Shown: one piece after another, positions 36,601 through 46,572 of the stretch
How the letters are laid out: every line of letters begins with the position of its first letter
Numbering within the stretch: the stretch's first letter is position 1
Translations under genes and position numbers: made by a program
The notes under the pieces: generated by a model
What the model saw: the letters and a program-made list of their open reading frames with translations, nothing else
Databases searched by the model: none
Told to the model about the DNA's origin: nothing
NCBI GenBank assembly: GCA_902464565.1
Contig: CABQJV010000008.1
Span: forward strand, 12,299 to 76,298
Reading direction: 5' to 3'
Length of the DNA: 64,000 bases
From: an uncultured Collinsella sp.
Lineage (GTDB): Bacteria; Actinomycetota; Coriobacteriia; Coriobacteriales; Coriobacteriaceae

Positions 36601-37076
36601 TGGGCATTCGCTCGGGCTTGCGCGAGGAGCGTGCCCAGGCGACGGTCGAGATGGCCGTGGTCACGCCTGTCCTGCTCGTGCTGGCTCTCATCGCGTACAA
36701 CATCATGATCTTTGCCGGCGCGGCCGCGCGCTTCGACCGCGTGGTGCCCGACATCGTGCTGGCGCACGCTGTGGCGCCGGGCGGGGAGGGTGACGAGAGC
36801 TCCATTGACGCTTCCGCGACCGTTCAGGCTCAGATTCAGGATGCCATGGAGGGATATGACCTACAGGTCGAGGTCTCGAGCGAGCAGGGCACGGCGTCAT
36901 CGGATGGTGGCCTGCTCTCTCTTTCTGGCACGTTTAGGACTTATACCTGCACCATGCACTACGAGCCGTGGCCGAGTTCGCTGAGCATCGCCGGCGTTTC
37001 CCTGGGGGCGCCGGCCGTGCTCGCGCATGAACGCGCGGTGACGGTCGATCCATGGCGTCCGGGGGTGGTCATGTGA
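36600..37076 (+). CDS. TadE-like pseudopilin
   Basis: 158 residues: LREERAQATVEMAVVTPVLLVLALIAYNIMI shows, in two overlapping parts, the processing-type motif and the hydrophobic helix. An outside domain of about 115 residues follows. ATG 36600 overlaps the preceding TAA by one base. It is the third short protein in this operon carrying an AQxTxE motif, after 33770 and 33963, besides the major pilin. Confidence 0.8.
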   Translation: MGIRSGLREERAQATVEMAVVTPVLLVLALIAYNIMIFAGAAARFDRVVPDIVLAHAVAPGGEGDESSIDASATVQAQIQDAMEGYDLQVEVSSEQGTASSDGGLLSLSGTFRTYTCTMHYEPWPSSLSIAGVSLGAPAVLAHERAVTVDPWRPGVVM

Positions 37077-37432
37077 CCGCGGTCTCGTCCTATATCGCCT
37101 ACGCACGGGCGCTCAACAGGTTGGGCTGGACGCCGGCCGAGTTTGTGGTGGCGGAGTCGTTTACCGTGCGTCTGCGCGGTATGCTGGGACGGCGGCCGAT
37201 TGCTGCCAGCGGACTGCCGCTTGTCATGGCGTTTCCGCGCTGTTCCTCGGTTCACACCTGCTTTATGGCCTATCCCATAGACATCGCCTTTATCGACCGT
37301 AGCGGCAACGTCCTCGAGCGCTACGAAAACGTCTGCCCTTGGCGTATGTGTTCCTGCCCCGGTGCCTGGGCGGCACTCGAGCGCCCTTCAATCATTGTTT
37401 CGCCCCCTGTTCTCCAACGCGTGCCGGCATGA
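37073..37432 (+). CDS. DUF192 family protein
   Basis: 119 residues matching DUF192: FTVRLRGMLGRRP, then CSSVHTCFMAYPIDIAFID, the conserved core (usually TxGMxFPIDxxFxD with Cys/His variants). No signal peptide is visible. GTG 37073 overlaps the previous TGA (ATGTGA) and is preferred; ATG 37052 is an alternative. It is the last gene of the tad operon. The molecular function of DUF192 is unknown. Confidence 0.82.
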   Translation: MTAVSSYIAYARALNRLGWTPAEFVVAESFTVRLRGMLGRRPIAASGLPLVMAFPRCSSVHTCFMAYPIDIAFIDRSGNVLERYENVCPWRMCSCPGAWAALERPSIIVSPPVLQRVPA

Positions 37433-37589
37433 GAAGGTGGAGCGAAAACTTCTTTCTGCCGGTTGATGCTTCTGACGTGCCGATTTATAGAACCGAGGCT
37501 ATGCTCAAAAACTTTTTTAAAATTCTCGGTTGACCGGAGCGCGTCCTTGGTTATACTAATGAAGCCTTGAAACAAGGCACACCTCAAAT

Positions 37590-37662
<73 letters not shown>

Positions 37663-37675
37663 CCTTGAATTGACT

Positions 37676-37705
37676 AGGACCTCTGCAAAGGGGTCCTTTT
37701 CTTTT
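37676..37705 (+). terminator. Terminator of tRNA-Phe
   Basis: AGGACC (37676-37681) pairs with GGTCCT (37692-37697), followed by TTTTCTTTT. No 3'-end duplication element follows this tRNA. The rest of 37706-37890 shows no gene. Confidence 0.75.
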
Positions 37706-37890
37706 ACCGAGAGCTCCTGCGGAAAATGCATCCCAGTCTTTTGCGAAAAAACGGGGCACGCTTTCCGGCCGCCTACTTCCGGCGCACGTGTGCATCTTGG
37801 CGTGTGCATCTCGGGTTCCGTCTGCCCGGACATTCCTCCCACTTTTGCGCCACTTTGTAGACCGTTCGGTCGCCTGTCCGCACGCGCGGG

Positions 37891-37896
37891 TATACT
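37891..37896 (+). promoter_or_regulatory. -10 box upstream of the GH5-like gene
   Basis: TATACT 66 bases before the start codon. No good -35 is visible. It would drive the GH5-rsmI-metG unit. Confidence 0.45.
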
Positions 37897-37961
37897 CAAA
37901 ACGATACTTTTCCTATGCAATGCGATGCAGGTTCGACCTGCGCGATTCGAAGGGGGCCGTG

Positions 37962-39023
37962 ATGGAGAGGATTCTCGGCGTTAATCTCTCTGGCTGGTTT
38001 ATTCCCGAGCCCTGGGTGACCCCGTCGCTCTATGCAGCGACCGGAGCATCCAATGCAGCCGAGCTGCAGGAGGCCATGGGCACCGCTGCCTATAACGAGC
38101 GCATGCGTCGCCATTACGAGACGTTTGTGAGTGAGGACGATTTTCGCCGTATGGCGCAGATCGGTCTCAACGCCGTGCGCCTGCCGGTGCCCTGGTATGC
38201 CTTTGGCTCGCAGGAGTCCGACGCTTCCTACATCTCGGTCGTCGATTATATCGATCGCGCTATTGAGTGGGCCGCCAAGTACAACATCCGCGTACTGCTC
38301 GATCTGGCGACTGTACCCGGCGGTCAGGGCGATTCCAACGATTCGCCCACCACGCCGGAGGCTGTTGCCGAGTGGCATTCGTCCACCAACGGCCGTCACG
38401 TTGCACTCGATGTGCTCGAGCGCCTGGCCGATCGCTATGGTGAGGCCGAGAGCCTGCTGGGCATCGAGCTGTTGGATACGCCGCAGATGAGCGTACGCAA
38501 GAGCCTCTTTACCATGACGGATGGCATTCCGGCGCACTACCTGCGCAACTTCTATCGTGACGCGTACGAGCTCGTTCGTTCGCATATGCCCGAGGACAAG
38601 ATCGTCGTCTTTTCCTCTTCGGGACACCCTGGCGAGTGGAAGCACTTTATGCGCGGTGCCAAGTACAAGAACGTTTACATGGACCTTCATCTGTACCATT
38701 ATCGCGACGAGTATGCGCTCGACATCACGAGCCCGCGCGGTCTGACGACGGCGATTTCGCGCAACAAGCGTGAGCTCAAAGAGGCGGTCGCAACTGGGTT
38801 CCCCGTTTTGGTGGGCGAATGGTCGGGCGCGGCGATCTTCGCCAACTCGTCGGTTACGCCCGAGGGCCGCAATGCCTACGAGCGCGTGTTCATCGCCAAC
38901 CAGCTGTCATCGTTTGCGCCGGCGGCTGGCTGGTTCTTCCAAACGTGGAAGACCGAGAAGCGTATTGCAGCATGGGACGCTCGCGCGGCACTTGGCACGC
39001 TCGAGCGCGGCATGATTGAATAG
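37962..39023 (+). CDS. GH5-like glycoside hydrolase homologue lacking the acid/base Glu
   Basis: 353 residues, a complete (beta/alpha)8-type cellulase-family protein without signal peptide. Family landmarks: GVNLSGWFIPEPW near the start, NAVRLPVPWY near residue 65, HLYHY near 240 (His-x-Tyr) and the nucleophile region LVGEWSG near 283. But where GH5 enzymes have the acid/base as NEP, here the sequence is GIELLDTPQ: Asn to Asp and catalytic Glu to Thr. Hydrolase activity is therefore doubtful; it may bind glucan or have another role. ATG 37962 follows AAGGGGG. It lies six bases before rsmI. Confidence 0.8.
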   Translation: MERILGVNLSGWFIPEPWVTPSLYAATGASNAAELQEAMGTAAYNERMRRHYETFVSEDDFRRMAQIGLNAVRLPVPWYAFGSQESDASYISVVDYIDRAIEWAAKYNIRVLLDLATVPGGQGDSNDSPTTPEAVAEWHSSTNGRHVALDVLERLADRYGEAESLLGIELLDTPQMSVRKSLFTMTDGIPAHYLRNFYRDAYELVRSHMPEDKIVVFSSSGHPGEWKHFMRGAKYKNVYMDLHLYHYRDEYALDITSPRGLTTAISRNKRELKEAVATGFPVLVGEWSGAAIFANSSVTPEGRNAYERVFIANQLSSFAPAAGWFFQTWKTEKRIAAWDARAALGTLERGMIE

Positions 39024-39029
39024 GTTGAT

Positions 39030-39908
39030 ATGACGCAAAACAGCGCCCGTACGGGCAAACTTTATGTGGTCGGTACGCCCATCGGCAATCTGGGCGACCT
39101 GTCCCCGCGCGTTGGCGAGGCCTTTGCCGCCGCCGATGCCATCTGCTGCGAAGACACGCGTGTGACCTCAAAGTTGCTGATGCACCTAGGCATCTCCAAG
39201 CCGCTCGTTCGTTGCGACGAGAATGTGATCGCAAGTCGCGCAGCTGGCCTGGTCGACCGCCTGCTGGCGGGGGAGACCCTCGCCTTTGCCTCGGACGCCG
39301 GTATGCCGAGTGTGTCTGATCCCGGCCAGGCTTTGGTTGAGGCGGCGCGCGAGGCGGACGTGCCTGTCGAGGTTATTCCCGGCCCCTCTGCTTGCGTCAC
39401 GGCGCTCGTATCGTCCGGTATTCCCTGCGAGCATTTCTTCTTCGAAGGCTTTTTGGGCCGCAAGCACGGCGACCGCGTGCGCCGACTGCAGCGCCTTGCC
39501 GTCGTCCCCGGCGCGCTCATCTTCTACGAGTCTCCACATCGCATCGTCGCGACGCTCGAGGCCGTGGCCGAGGTCTTTCCCCAGCGCGATGTTGCCGTCT
39601 GCCGCGAGCTCACCAAACTGCACGAGGAAGTCTTGCGTGGATCCGCCGCCCAGCTAACCGAGGAGCTGCGTGCCCGTGGCGAGGTAAAGGGTGAGATTGC
39701 GCTGGTCATCGCGCCGCCGAGTGAGGACGAGGAGGCTGGTATCGCGCCGGTTGGAGCCGCAGCGGTAGCCCCTGACGAAGCCCTACGCGAGGACATTCGC
39801 ACCGCGCTCGAGGAGGGGGAGCCCGCCTCTGCGGTGGCAAAGCGCCTGTCTCAGAAGTACTCGCGCCGCAAGCGCGATGTCTATGCCATGGTGCTCGATA
39901 TGCAATAG
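39030..39908 (+). CDS. rsmI: 16S rRNA (cytidine1402-2'-O)-methyltransferase
   Basis: Methylates the ribose of C1402 in 16S rRNA. 292 residues. The tetrapyrrole-methylase fold is clear: KLYVVGTPIGNLGDLSPR at the start, CEDTRVTSKLL near 40, ASDAGMPSVSDPG near 85, VIPGPSACVTAL near 115, FFEGFLGRKHGDR near 140. The C-terminal 45 residues (ASAVAKRLSQKYSRRKRDVY) form a helix-turn-helix-like tail. Follows the GH5-like gene by six bases. Confidence 0.95.
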   Translation: MTQNSARTGKLYVVGTPIGNLGDLSPRVGEAFAAADAICCEDTRVTSKLLMHLGISKPLVRCDENVIASRAAGLVDRLLAGETLAFASDAGMPSVSDPGQALVEAAREADVPVEVIPGPSACVTALVSSGIPCEHFFFEGFLGRKHGDRVRRLQRLAVVPGALIFYESPHRIVATLEAVAEVFPQRDVAVCRELTKLHEEVLRGSAAQLTEELRARGEVKGEIALVIAPPSEDEEAGIAPVGAAAVAPDEALREDIRTALEEGEPASAVAKRLSQKYSRRKRDVYAMVLDMQ

Positions 39909-39977
39909 ATGGAGGATATCCAGCCCTTGCGCTAGAATCATCCCCTGTATGCAACGTTTTTCTGGAGGACAAACCCC

Positions 39978-41579
<1,602 letters not shown>

Positions 41580-41618
41580 GCCGCTGCGCGCCATATCGGC
41601 AATTTGCTGTTTAGATGT

Positions 41619-41650
41619 AAGGGCATGGCCGCAACGGTCCATGCCCTTTT
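41619..41650 (+). terminator. Terminator of metG
   Basis: A 10-bp stem AAGGGCATGG (41619-41628) with CCATGCCCTT (41639-41648), 10-base loop, then TTTT. It lies 37 bases before the rsmA start. Confidence 0.85.
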
Positions 41651-41686
41651 GCTTTACGATGCAGCCACCATGTTAAGGAGGCAACC

Positions 41687-42547
41687 ATGACAACTTCGCC
41701 TTTGGCAAACCCCACGGCAACTAGGGAGCTGCTAGAGGAGTTTGGCCTTGCGACCAAGCATCGCCTGGGCCAAAACTTCCTGATCGACAACCATGTGATC
41801 GAACGTATCTGTGAGCTCGCTGAGCTTACGGGCGATGAGCGCGTGCTCGAGGTCGGCCCGGGTTGCGGCACGCTGACGTTGGCCCTGCTGCAGGAGGCGG
41901 CGTGCGTTACGTCGATTGAGGCCGATCCCGAGCTTGAGCCGGTGCTTGACGCCCACGCCGCCGACTATGCCAACTTCCGCTTTATCATGGGCGATGCGCT
42001 CAAGGTGACGCCGGAGCAGATTGAGCATGCCGCCGGTGGTGAACCCACGGTGTTTGTCGCGAATCTGCCCTATAACGTGGCGGCGACGATCATCCTTCAG
42101 TTTTTCCAGACGATGCCCGCGCTTATGCGCGCTGTCGTTATGGTGCAAAAGGAAGTTGCAGATCGTATTGGCGCAACGCCGGGCAACAAGACCTATGGCG
42201 GCTACACGGCAAAACTCGGCCTGTATGCGCAGGTGACGGGGCGCTTTGAGGTGCCGCCGCGCTGCTTTATGCCGGCGCCGCATGTGGATTCTGCCGTGGT
42301 GCGCATCGATCGTGTTGACGGCGTGGTGCCCGAGGGCATCGACCGCGAGTTTGTGGCCCGTGTGATCGATGCCGCGTTTGCTCAGCGCCGCAAGACGATC
42401 CGCAACTCCATGAGTGCCAACGGCTTTGCCAAGGACGCGCTCGACGCCGCCTTTGAGGCCTGCGGTATCGCACCTACCACGCGCGCCGAGACGCTCGACG
42501 TCGCTGCCTTTGTCCGCTTGGCTCAGGAGCTAATCTATGACGCCTAA
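41687..42547 (+). CDS. rsmA: 16S rRNA (adenine1518/1519-N6)-dimethyltransferase
   Basis: KsgA-type enzyme dimethylating two adjacent adenines in helix 45 of 16S rRNA. 286 residues. KHRLGQNFLIDNHV near residue 24, SAM motif VLEVGPGCGTLT near 55, catalytic motif NLPYNVAATII near 125, and a C-terminal domain with KTIRNSM near 240. ATG 41687 follows AAGGAGG. It overlaps tatD by 11 bases. Confidence 0.96.
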   Translation: MTTSPLANPTATRELLEEFGLATKHRLGQNFLIDNHVIERICELAELTGDERVLEVGPGCGTLTLALLQEAACVTSIEADPELEPVLDAHAADYANFRFIMGDALKVTPEQIEHAAGGEPTVFVANLPYNVAATIILQFFQTMPALMRAVVMVQKEVADRIGATPGNKTYGGYTAKLGLYAQVTGRFEVPPRCFMPAPHVDSAVVRIDRVDGVVPEGIDREFVARVIDAAFAQRRKTIRNSMSANGFAKDALDAAFEACGIAPTTRAETLDVAAFVRLAQELIYDA

Positions 42548-43454
42548 TGTCGAACTCGTGACGTTTACCAAAAAGAAGAAAACGGTGGCCTGCCCGGTGC
42601 CGCTGGCGCCGCTTGCCGATACGCATGCGCACCTGCTCTCATTTTGGAGCAAGGAAGTGCCCGAGACGCTTGAGCGCGCCAAAGCCGCGGGCGTCGACCT
42701 GTTGGTGACGATGCTCGACCCCATCGCTGACAAACGCAGCGTGGCGGACTATAGCGACTGGCTGACGCACGAGATTCTGCCGATGCAGGATATTCCACAG
42801 ATCAAATATCTTGCCGGCGTGCATCCGTATGGCGCACCGGACTATACCGACGACGTTCACGCACAGGTCGTTGCCGCACTCGATGATCCCTTATGCGCCG
42901 GTATTGGCGAGATCGGTCTGGACTACCACATGGACTATGACGACGATATCGCGCCGGCGCCCCACGACGTGCAGATCGACTGTATGGCGCGCCAACTCGA
43001 GGTCGCCGTACGCCGCAATGTGCCGGTAGAGCTGCATCTGCGTCATGAGGATACGGACGAGGAGCGCACCTCGCATGTGGACGCCTACAACGTGTTGCGC
43101 GAGGTCGGCGTGCCCCAGGTCGGTTGCGTACTGCACTGCTTTGGCGAGGACCGAGCCACGATGGAGCGCTTTGTGGATTTGGGTTGTTACATCGCCTATG
43201 GCGGCGCGGCTACCTTTAAGCGCAACGACGACGTGCGCGAGGCATTTGCGGCGACCCCGCTCGATCGAATTTTGTTCGAGACGGATTGCCCGTATATGGC
43301 TCCGGAGCCCATCCGCGGTCTTGAATGCGAACCCGCAATGATCTCCATTACGGCAAACGCGCTGGTTAACGACCGTGTCGATCGCACTGGTGAGGACGCC
43401 GAAACAATCGCGCAAGCCGCTTGGGAGAATGCCTGCAAACTTTTTCAAAAATAG
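42537..43454 (+). CDS. tatD: TatD-family metal-dependent hydrolase
   Basis: A 305-residue TIM-barrel hydrolase. ADTHAHLLSF near residue 28 gives the first metal His pair, GIGEIGLDYH near 121 the Glu, VELHLRHEDTDE near 163 and VLHCFGED near 197 His ligands, and FETDCPYMAPEP near 246 the Asp. TatD-like proteins are 3'-5' DNA exonucleases, deacylases or similar; the substrate is not known here. An extra N-terminal segment of about 25 residues precedes the barrel. Translation is coupled to rsmA through overlap. Confidence 0.92.
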   Translation: MTPNVELVTFTKKKKTVACPVPLAPLADTHAHLLSFWSKEVPETLERAKAAGVDLLVTMLDPIADKRSVADYSDWLTHEILPMQDIPQIKYLAGVHPYGAPDYTDDVHAQVVAALDDPLCAGIGEIGLDYHMDYDDDIAPAPHDVQIDCMARQLEVAVRRNVPVELHLRHEDTDEERTSHVDAYNVLREVGVPQVGCVLHCFGEDRATMERFVDLGCYIAYGGAATFKRNDDVREAFAATPLDRILFETDCPYMAPEPIRGLECEPAMISITANALVNDRVDRTGEDAETIAQAAWENACKLFQK

Positions 43455-43497
43455 TTCTTGCGTTCGTGGTGGCGCTCCGTTATTCTAATTCCTGCAC

Positions 43498-43584
43498 GCG
43501 GGCGTGGCGGAATTGGCAGACGCGTACGGTTCAGGTCCGTATGGGGGCAACCCCATGAAGGTTCAAGTCCTTTCGCCCGCACCA
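43498..43584 (+). tRNA. tRNA-Leu (CAG)
   Basis: Class II tRNA. Acceptor GCGGGCG/CGCCCGC, anticodon arm TACGG-TTCAGGT-CCGTA giving CAG, long variable arm TGGGGGCAACCCCA, T-arm with GTTCAAGTCC, encoded CCA. Its last 18 bases plus the terminator are duplicated 189 bases downstream. Confidence 0.97.
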
Positions 43585-43810
43585 TTAAATGAAAGAGCTC
43601 CCAGTAATGGGAGCTTTTTTGTTATGGGCCCATCGCAGGGACTTGAACCTGTGAAGGAGCGAGCGTAAAGAAAACGCGGAGCGTTTTTAGCGAGCTGGCG
43701 AGGACGCCGGCAGGCGGCCGAAGCCGGTGCGGATCCGCGAAGCGGATACGCGGACGTCCTTTCGCCCGCACCATTAAATGGAAGAGCTCCCAGCAATGGG
43801 AGCTTTTTTG
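43567..43810 (+). repeat. tRNA-linked duplication element, Leu copy
   Basis: A 55-base direct repeat (43567-43621 and 43756-43810, two mismatches) holds the tRNA 3' end and a terminator (AGCTCCCA/TGGGAGCT then T6). Between the copies lie 134 bases. First comes GGACTTGAACC (43639-43649), the exact reverse complement of the T-arm at 43560-43570. Then follow hairpins H1 (43671-43687, loop GGA), H2 (43705-43716, loop GGCA) and H3 (43733-43747, loop GAA), with GAAGCCGG at 43720-43727. Same order and size as the Arg and Ser copies. No protein is encoded. Function unknown. Confidence 0.85.
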
Positions 43811-43872
43811 ATATGCACGATCTCCTTGGACGGGTATCCTAGTGCCAACGTGTGCCTATCAGAGGAGAGACC

Positions 43873-44811
43873 ATGCTGTTGTCCGGAATCATTGCCGCCC
43901 TTACGAGTCTTCTGCTTCCCATCATCATTTTGCTGCTGCTGTTCCCCAACGCCTGCTATGTCGTTGAACAGCAGCATGCCGTAATCATCGAGCGCCTGGG
44001 CAAGTTTAACCGCATCGTCAACGCGGGCTTCCACATGAAGGTGCCCGTAATCGACCGCAAAGCCGCCACGGTGAGTCTACGCACCATGAAAAACGGTTTT
44101 GGTATCGACGTTAAGACCCAGGACAACGTGACCATCGGCCTTGAGGTCTCTGCTCAGTACCACGTGAGCTATGACATGGGCGCCGGCCCGGCAGATTCGG
44201 GTATCTACAAGAGCTACTACATGCTGCAGGAGCCCGTCGACCAGATGCGTGACTTCATCACCGACGCCCTGCGCTCTTCGATCCCCGTCTACACACTCGA
44301 TGAGGTCTTTGCCAAGAAGGATGACATCGCCAAGGATGTCAACGCTACCGTTTCCGAGCAGATGGCCGCCTACGGCTTCACCCTCGTGTCGACGCTCATC
44401 ACCAAAATCGCACTGCCGACCGAGGTTGAGAACTCCATGAACGACATCAACGCCGCCCAGCGTAAGCGCGCTGCTGCGCAGGAGCTCGCCGAGGCCGACC
44501 GCATCAAGCGCGTTACCGAGGCGACCGCCGAGGCCGAGGCAATGGAAAAGGCGGGCGAGGGCATCGCCAACCAGCGCAAAGCCATCGCGCTGGGCATCAA
44601 GGATTCGCTCGAGATCATCCAGGAGACGGGCGTCGGCAACGATGAGGCCAACCAGCTGTTCATGTTTACGCAGTGGTCCGAGATGATGACGGAGTTCGCT
44701 CGCACGGGCAAAACCTCGACGGTCGTGCTGCCGAGCGATTTCTCACAGTCGGCCTCGATGTTCGAGCAGATGTTGACAGCCGGCAAAGTTCAGAACGAGT
44801 CGAAGGAGTAG
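43873..44811 (+). CDS. SPFH/band-7 domain membrane protein
   Basis: 312 residues: N-terminal membrane segment (IIAALTSLLLPIIILLLLF), then the SPFH domain (YVVEQQHAVIIERLGKFNR to about residue 190) and a long coiled coil (about 190-255, AAQRKRAAAQELAEADRIKR). Resembles stomatin/HflK-type scaffolds that organise membrane microdomains. No NfeD partner is adjacent. ATG 43873 follows GAGGAGAGA. It ends six bases before rlmH; coupling is likely. Confidence 0.88.
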   Translation: MLLSGIIAALTSLLLPIIILLLLFPNACYVVEQQHAVIIERLGKFNRIVNAGFHMKVPVIDRKAATVSLRTMKNGFGIDVKTQDNVTIGLEVSAQYHVSYDMGAGPADSGIYKSYYMLQEPVDQMRDFITDALRSSIPVYTLDEVFAKKDDIAKDVNATVSEQMAAYGFTLVSTLITKIALPTEVENSMNDINAAQRKRAAAQELAEADRIKRVTEATAEAEAMEKAGEGIANQRKAIALGIKDSLEIIQETGVGNDEANQLFMFTQWSEMMTEFARTGKTSTVVLPSDFSQSASMFEQMLTAGKVQNESKE

Positions 44812-44817
44812 ACGCGC

Positions 44818-45288
44818 GTGAAATATACCGTTGTTTGCGTTGGCAAGCTCAAAGAGCGCTTTTGGAAGGACGCGTGCGCCGAATACACCAAACGCCTAGG
44901 CGCCTATGCCAAGGTAGATATGCGCGAGGTTGCCGATATCGATCCGGCCAAGGCGGGCGGTGTGGATGCCGCGCGTAACAAAGAGGGCGTGGCGATTCTT
45001 GCTGCCCTGCCACCGCGGGCACATGTGATTCTGCTGGCTATCGAGGGCAAGGAGCGTTCGAGCGAGGAGTTCTCGACCCGTCTCGATGACCTCATGCTGA
45101 GAGGCAACAGCGATATCGCTTTTGTAATCGGCGGATCGGACGGCGTGAGCGATGCCGTGCGCGCCCGCGCCGACGAGATGCTCAGCTTTGGACGCATTAC
45201 CTTGCCGCACAACCTGGCGCGCGTGGTGCTGCTGGAGCAGATCTACCGCGCCTGCAAGATTAGCCGCGGCGAGCCGTATCACAAGTAG
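44818..45288 (+). CDS. rlmH: 23S rRNA (pseudouridine1915-N3)-methyltransferase
   Basis: SPOUT methyltransferase acting on the finished 70S ribosome. 156 residues, standard. FVIGGSDGVSDAV near residue 103 is the knotted SAM-binding loop, and LPHNLARVVLLEQIYRA near 130 is the conserved C-terminus ending in YHK. GTG 44818 follows AAGGAG by 10 bases. Confidence 0.96.
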   Translation: MKYTVVCVGKLKERFWKDACAEYTKRLGAYAKVDMREVADIDPAKAGGVDAARNKEGVAILAALPPRAHVILLAIEGKERSSEEFSTRLDDLMLRGNSDIAFVIGGSDGVSDAVRARADEMLSFGRITLPHNLARVVLLEQIYRACKISRGEPYHK

Positions 45289-45361
45289 GTCGGCAATACG
45301 AAACAATGGCGTGGGACAATGACTTTCGTTTTGAGGAACGCATCTGAGAGGACTGTGTGAT

Positions 45362-46132
45362 ATGAAGATCGGATTTGTCGGTTTTGGCAATATGGCGAGC
45401 GCTATGGCCGATGGCTGGATTGCCGCCGGCGTGGCCGCGGTCGACATGTGCGCTTGCGCAGGGCGCTACGATGCTCTGGTTGAGCGTTGCGAGGCGCGGG
45501 GCATGGCTGCCTGCCACGATGCGGCGGAGGTTGTTGCCGCGTCCGATATCGTGGTTGCGGCGGTCAAGCCGTATATGATCGAGAAGGTCTTCGCCCCACT
45601 CAAGGATGCGCTTGCCGACAAGGTCGTCCTTTCGGTTGCCTGGACCTGGGATAGTGCCAAGTGGGAACAGGTTCTGCCAGGTGTTGCTCATATCTCGACA
45701 GTGCCCAACACGCCGGTTTCGGTGGGCGAGGGCGTTATCGCCTGCGAGAAGGCTTCCACGCTTAGCGATGAGCAGCGTGCCACGGTGCTCGGTCTGCTCG
45801 GAAAGCTTGGCACGGTGGTCGAGCTCGATTCGAGTCTGCTGTTTGTGGGTGGTACCGTGGGCGGTTGCGCCCCGGCGTTTGTCGCCATGGCGATCGAGGC
45901 TCTGGGCGATGCGGCCGTCAAACACGGTATTCCGCGCGCCGATGCCTATCGCATTGTGAGCCAGATGGTGCTGGGTACGGCAAAGCTGCAGCTTGCAACC
46001 GGCCAGCATCCAGCAGCGATGAAAGATGCCGTGTGCTCGCCCGGTGGTGCTACCATCAAGGGCGTCGTCGCGCTCGAGGACGCCGGCATGCGCAGCGCCC
46101 TAGTCAAGGCCATCGACGCTACTCTCCAGTAA
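45362..46132 (+). CDS. proC: Pyrroline-5-carboxylate reductase
   Basis: Last step of proline synthesis, NAD(P)H dependent. 256 residues. Nucleotide-binding motif GFVGFGNMASAMADG at the start, AAVKPYM near 65, and the C-terminal dimer domain with TVGGCAPAF near 165 and SPGGATIKGV near 222. ATG 45362. It lies 73 bases after rlmH on the same strand. No proA or proB is nearby. Confidence 0.93.
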   Translation: MKIGFVGFGNMASAMADGWIAAGVAAVDMCACAGRYDALVERCEARGMAACHDAAEVVAASDIVVAAVKPYMIEKVFAPLKDALADKVVLSVAWTWDSAKWEQVLPGVAHISTVPNTPVSVGEGVIACEKASTLSDEQRATVLGLLGKLGTVVELDSSLLFVGGTVGGCAPAFVAMAIEALGDAAVKHGIPRADAYRIVSQMVLGTAKLQLATGQHPAAMKDAVCSPGGATIKGVVALEDAGMRSALVKAIDATLQ

Positions 46133-46194
46133 ACTGACCAATAAGGGACAGATTAATTTTGCAGGGTTTTCCTGCGGTTTTGTACCTTGAGCAA

Positions 46195-46236
46195 AAAGCG
46201 CCCCGCAACTGGCTCAATTCCAGTTGCGGGACGCTT
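46195..46236 (-). terminator. Terminator of the small membrane protein gene
   Basis: AAGCG-CCCCGCAACTGG (46196-46212) pairs with CCAGTTGCGGG-CGCTT (46220-46236), one mismatch. The A5 run at 46193-46197 gives a U tract on the minus strand. It may also end proC transcripts. Confidence 0.75.
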
Positions 46237-46287
46237 GCGTTTACCCAGATAAAACCGACCAAAATAAGTCTGTCTCTTTTTGGCAGG

Positions 46288-46461
46288 TTAGTCCCAGAAG
46301 CTGTCTTCTTCGTTCTCGGACTTGGGGCCGCGGTCGACATACATCTTATGGGTGCGCTTCTCCATCACAAAGGCAAGAACCGCAAATAGCAGGATGCCGC
46401 CGGCGAAAAGGATGGCAAAACCGGTGCGGGTGCCAAACAAAAAGGAAAAAACTGCGTCCAT
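46288..46461 (-). CDS. Small single-span membrane protein, 57 residues
   Basis: Reads MDAVFSFLFGTRTG, then a membrane helix (FAILFAGGILLFAVLAFVM), then a charged cytoplasmic or outside tail ending SENEEDSFWD. AAGG lies about 7 bases before the ATG. A -10 TATACT precedes it (46506-46511) and a terminator follows, so it is a complete transcription unit between proC and serS. No family recognised. Confidence 0.7.
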   Translation of the reverse strand: MDAVFSFLFGTRTGFAILFAGGILLFAVLAFVMEKRTHKMYVDRGPKSENEEDSFWD

Positions 46462-46485
46462 TGGGTGCCTTCTTGCGTAGTTGAG

Positions 46486-46515
46486 TTGGGTCGTAAACGC
46501 TCATAAGTATATACT
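46486..46515. promoter_or_regulatory. Divergent promoter for serS and the small membrane protein
   Basis: The palindrome AAGTATATACTT (46505-46516) gives TATACT on both strands. On the plus strand TTGGGT (46486-46491) is 18 bases upstream of TATACT (46510-46515), a good serS promoter. The minus-strand -35 is weaker. Confidence 0.55.
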
Positions 46516-46572
46516 TGCCCATACATGTACAAGGTTGCAACCTGAATGGAATGTATATCGCCGGAGGATCTA

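Noticed and set aside
43567..43810. attL/attR of an integrated phage or ICE at tRNA-Leu
   Set aside because: A duplicated tRNA 3' end is typical of integration, but the insert is 134 bases with no integrase or any gene, and the direct repeat includes the terminator. The same sized insert occurs at three tRNA genes.
46133..46194. Additional gene directly after proC
   Set aside because: No frame with a ribosome site; only the terminator of the minus-strand small gene is visible.
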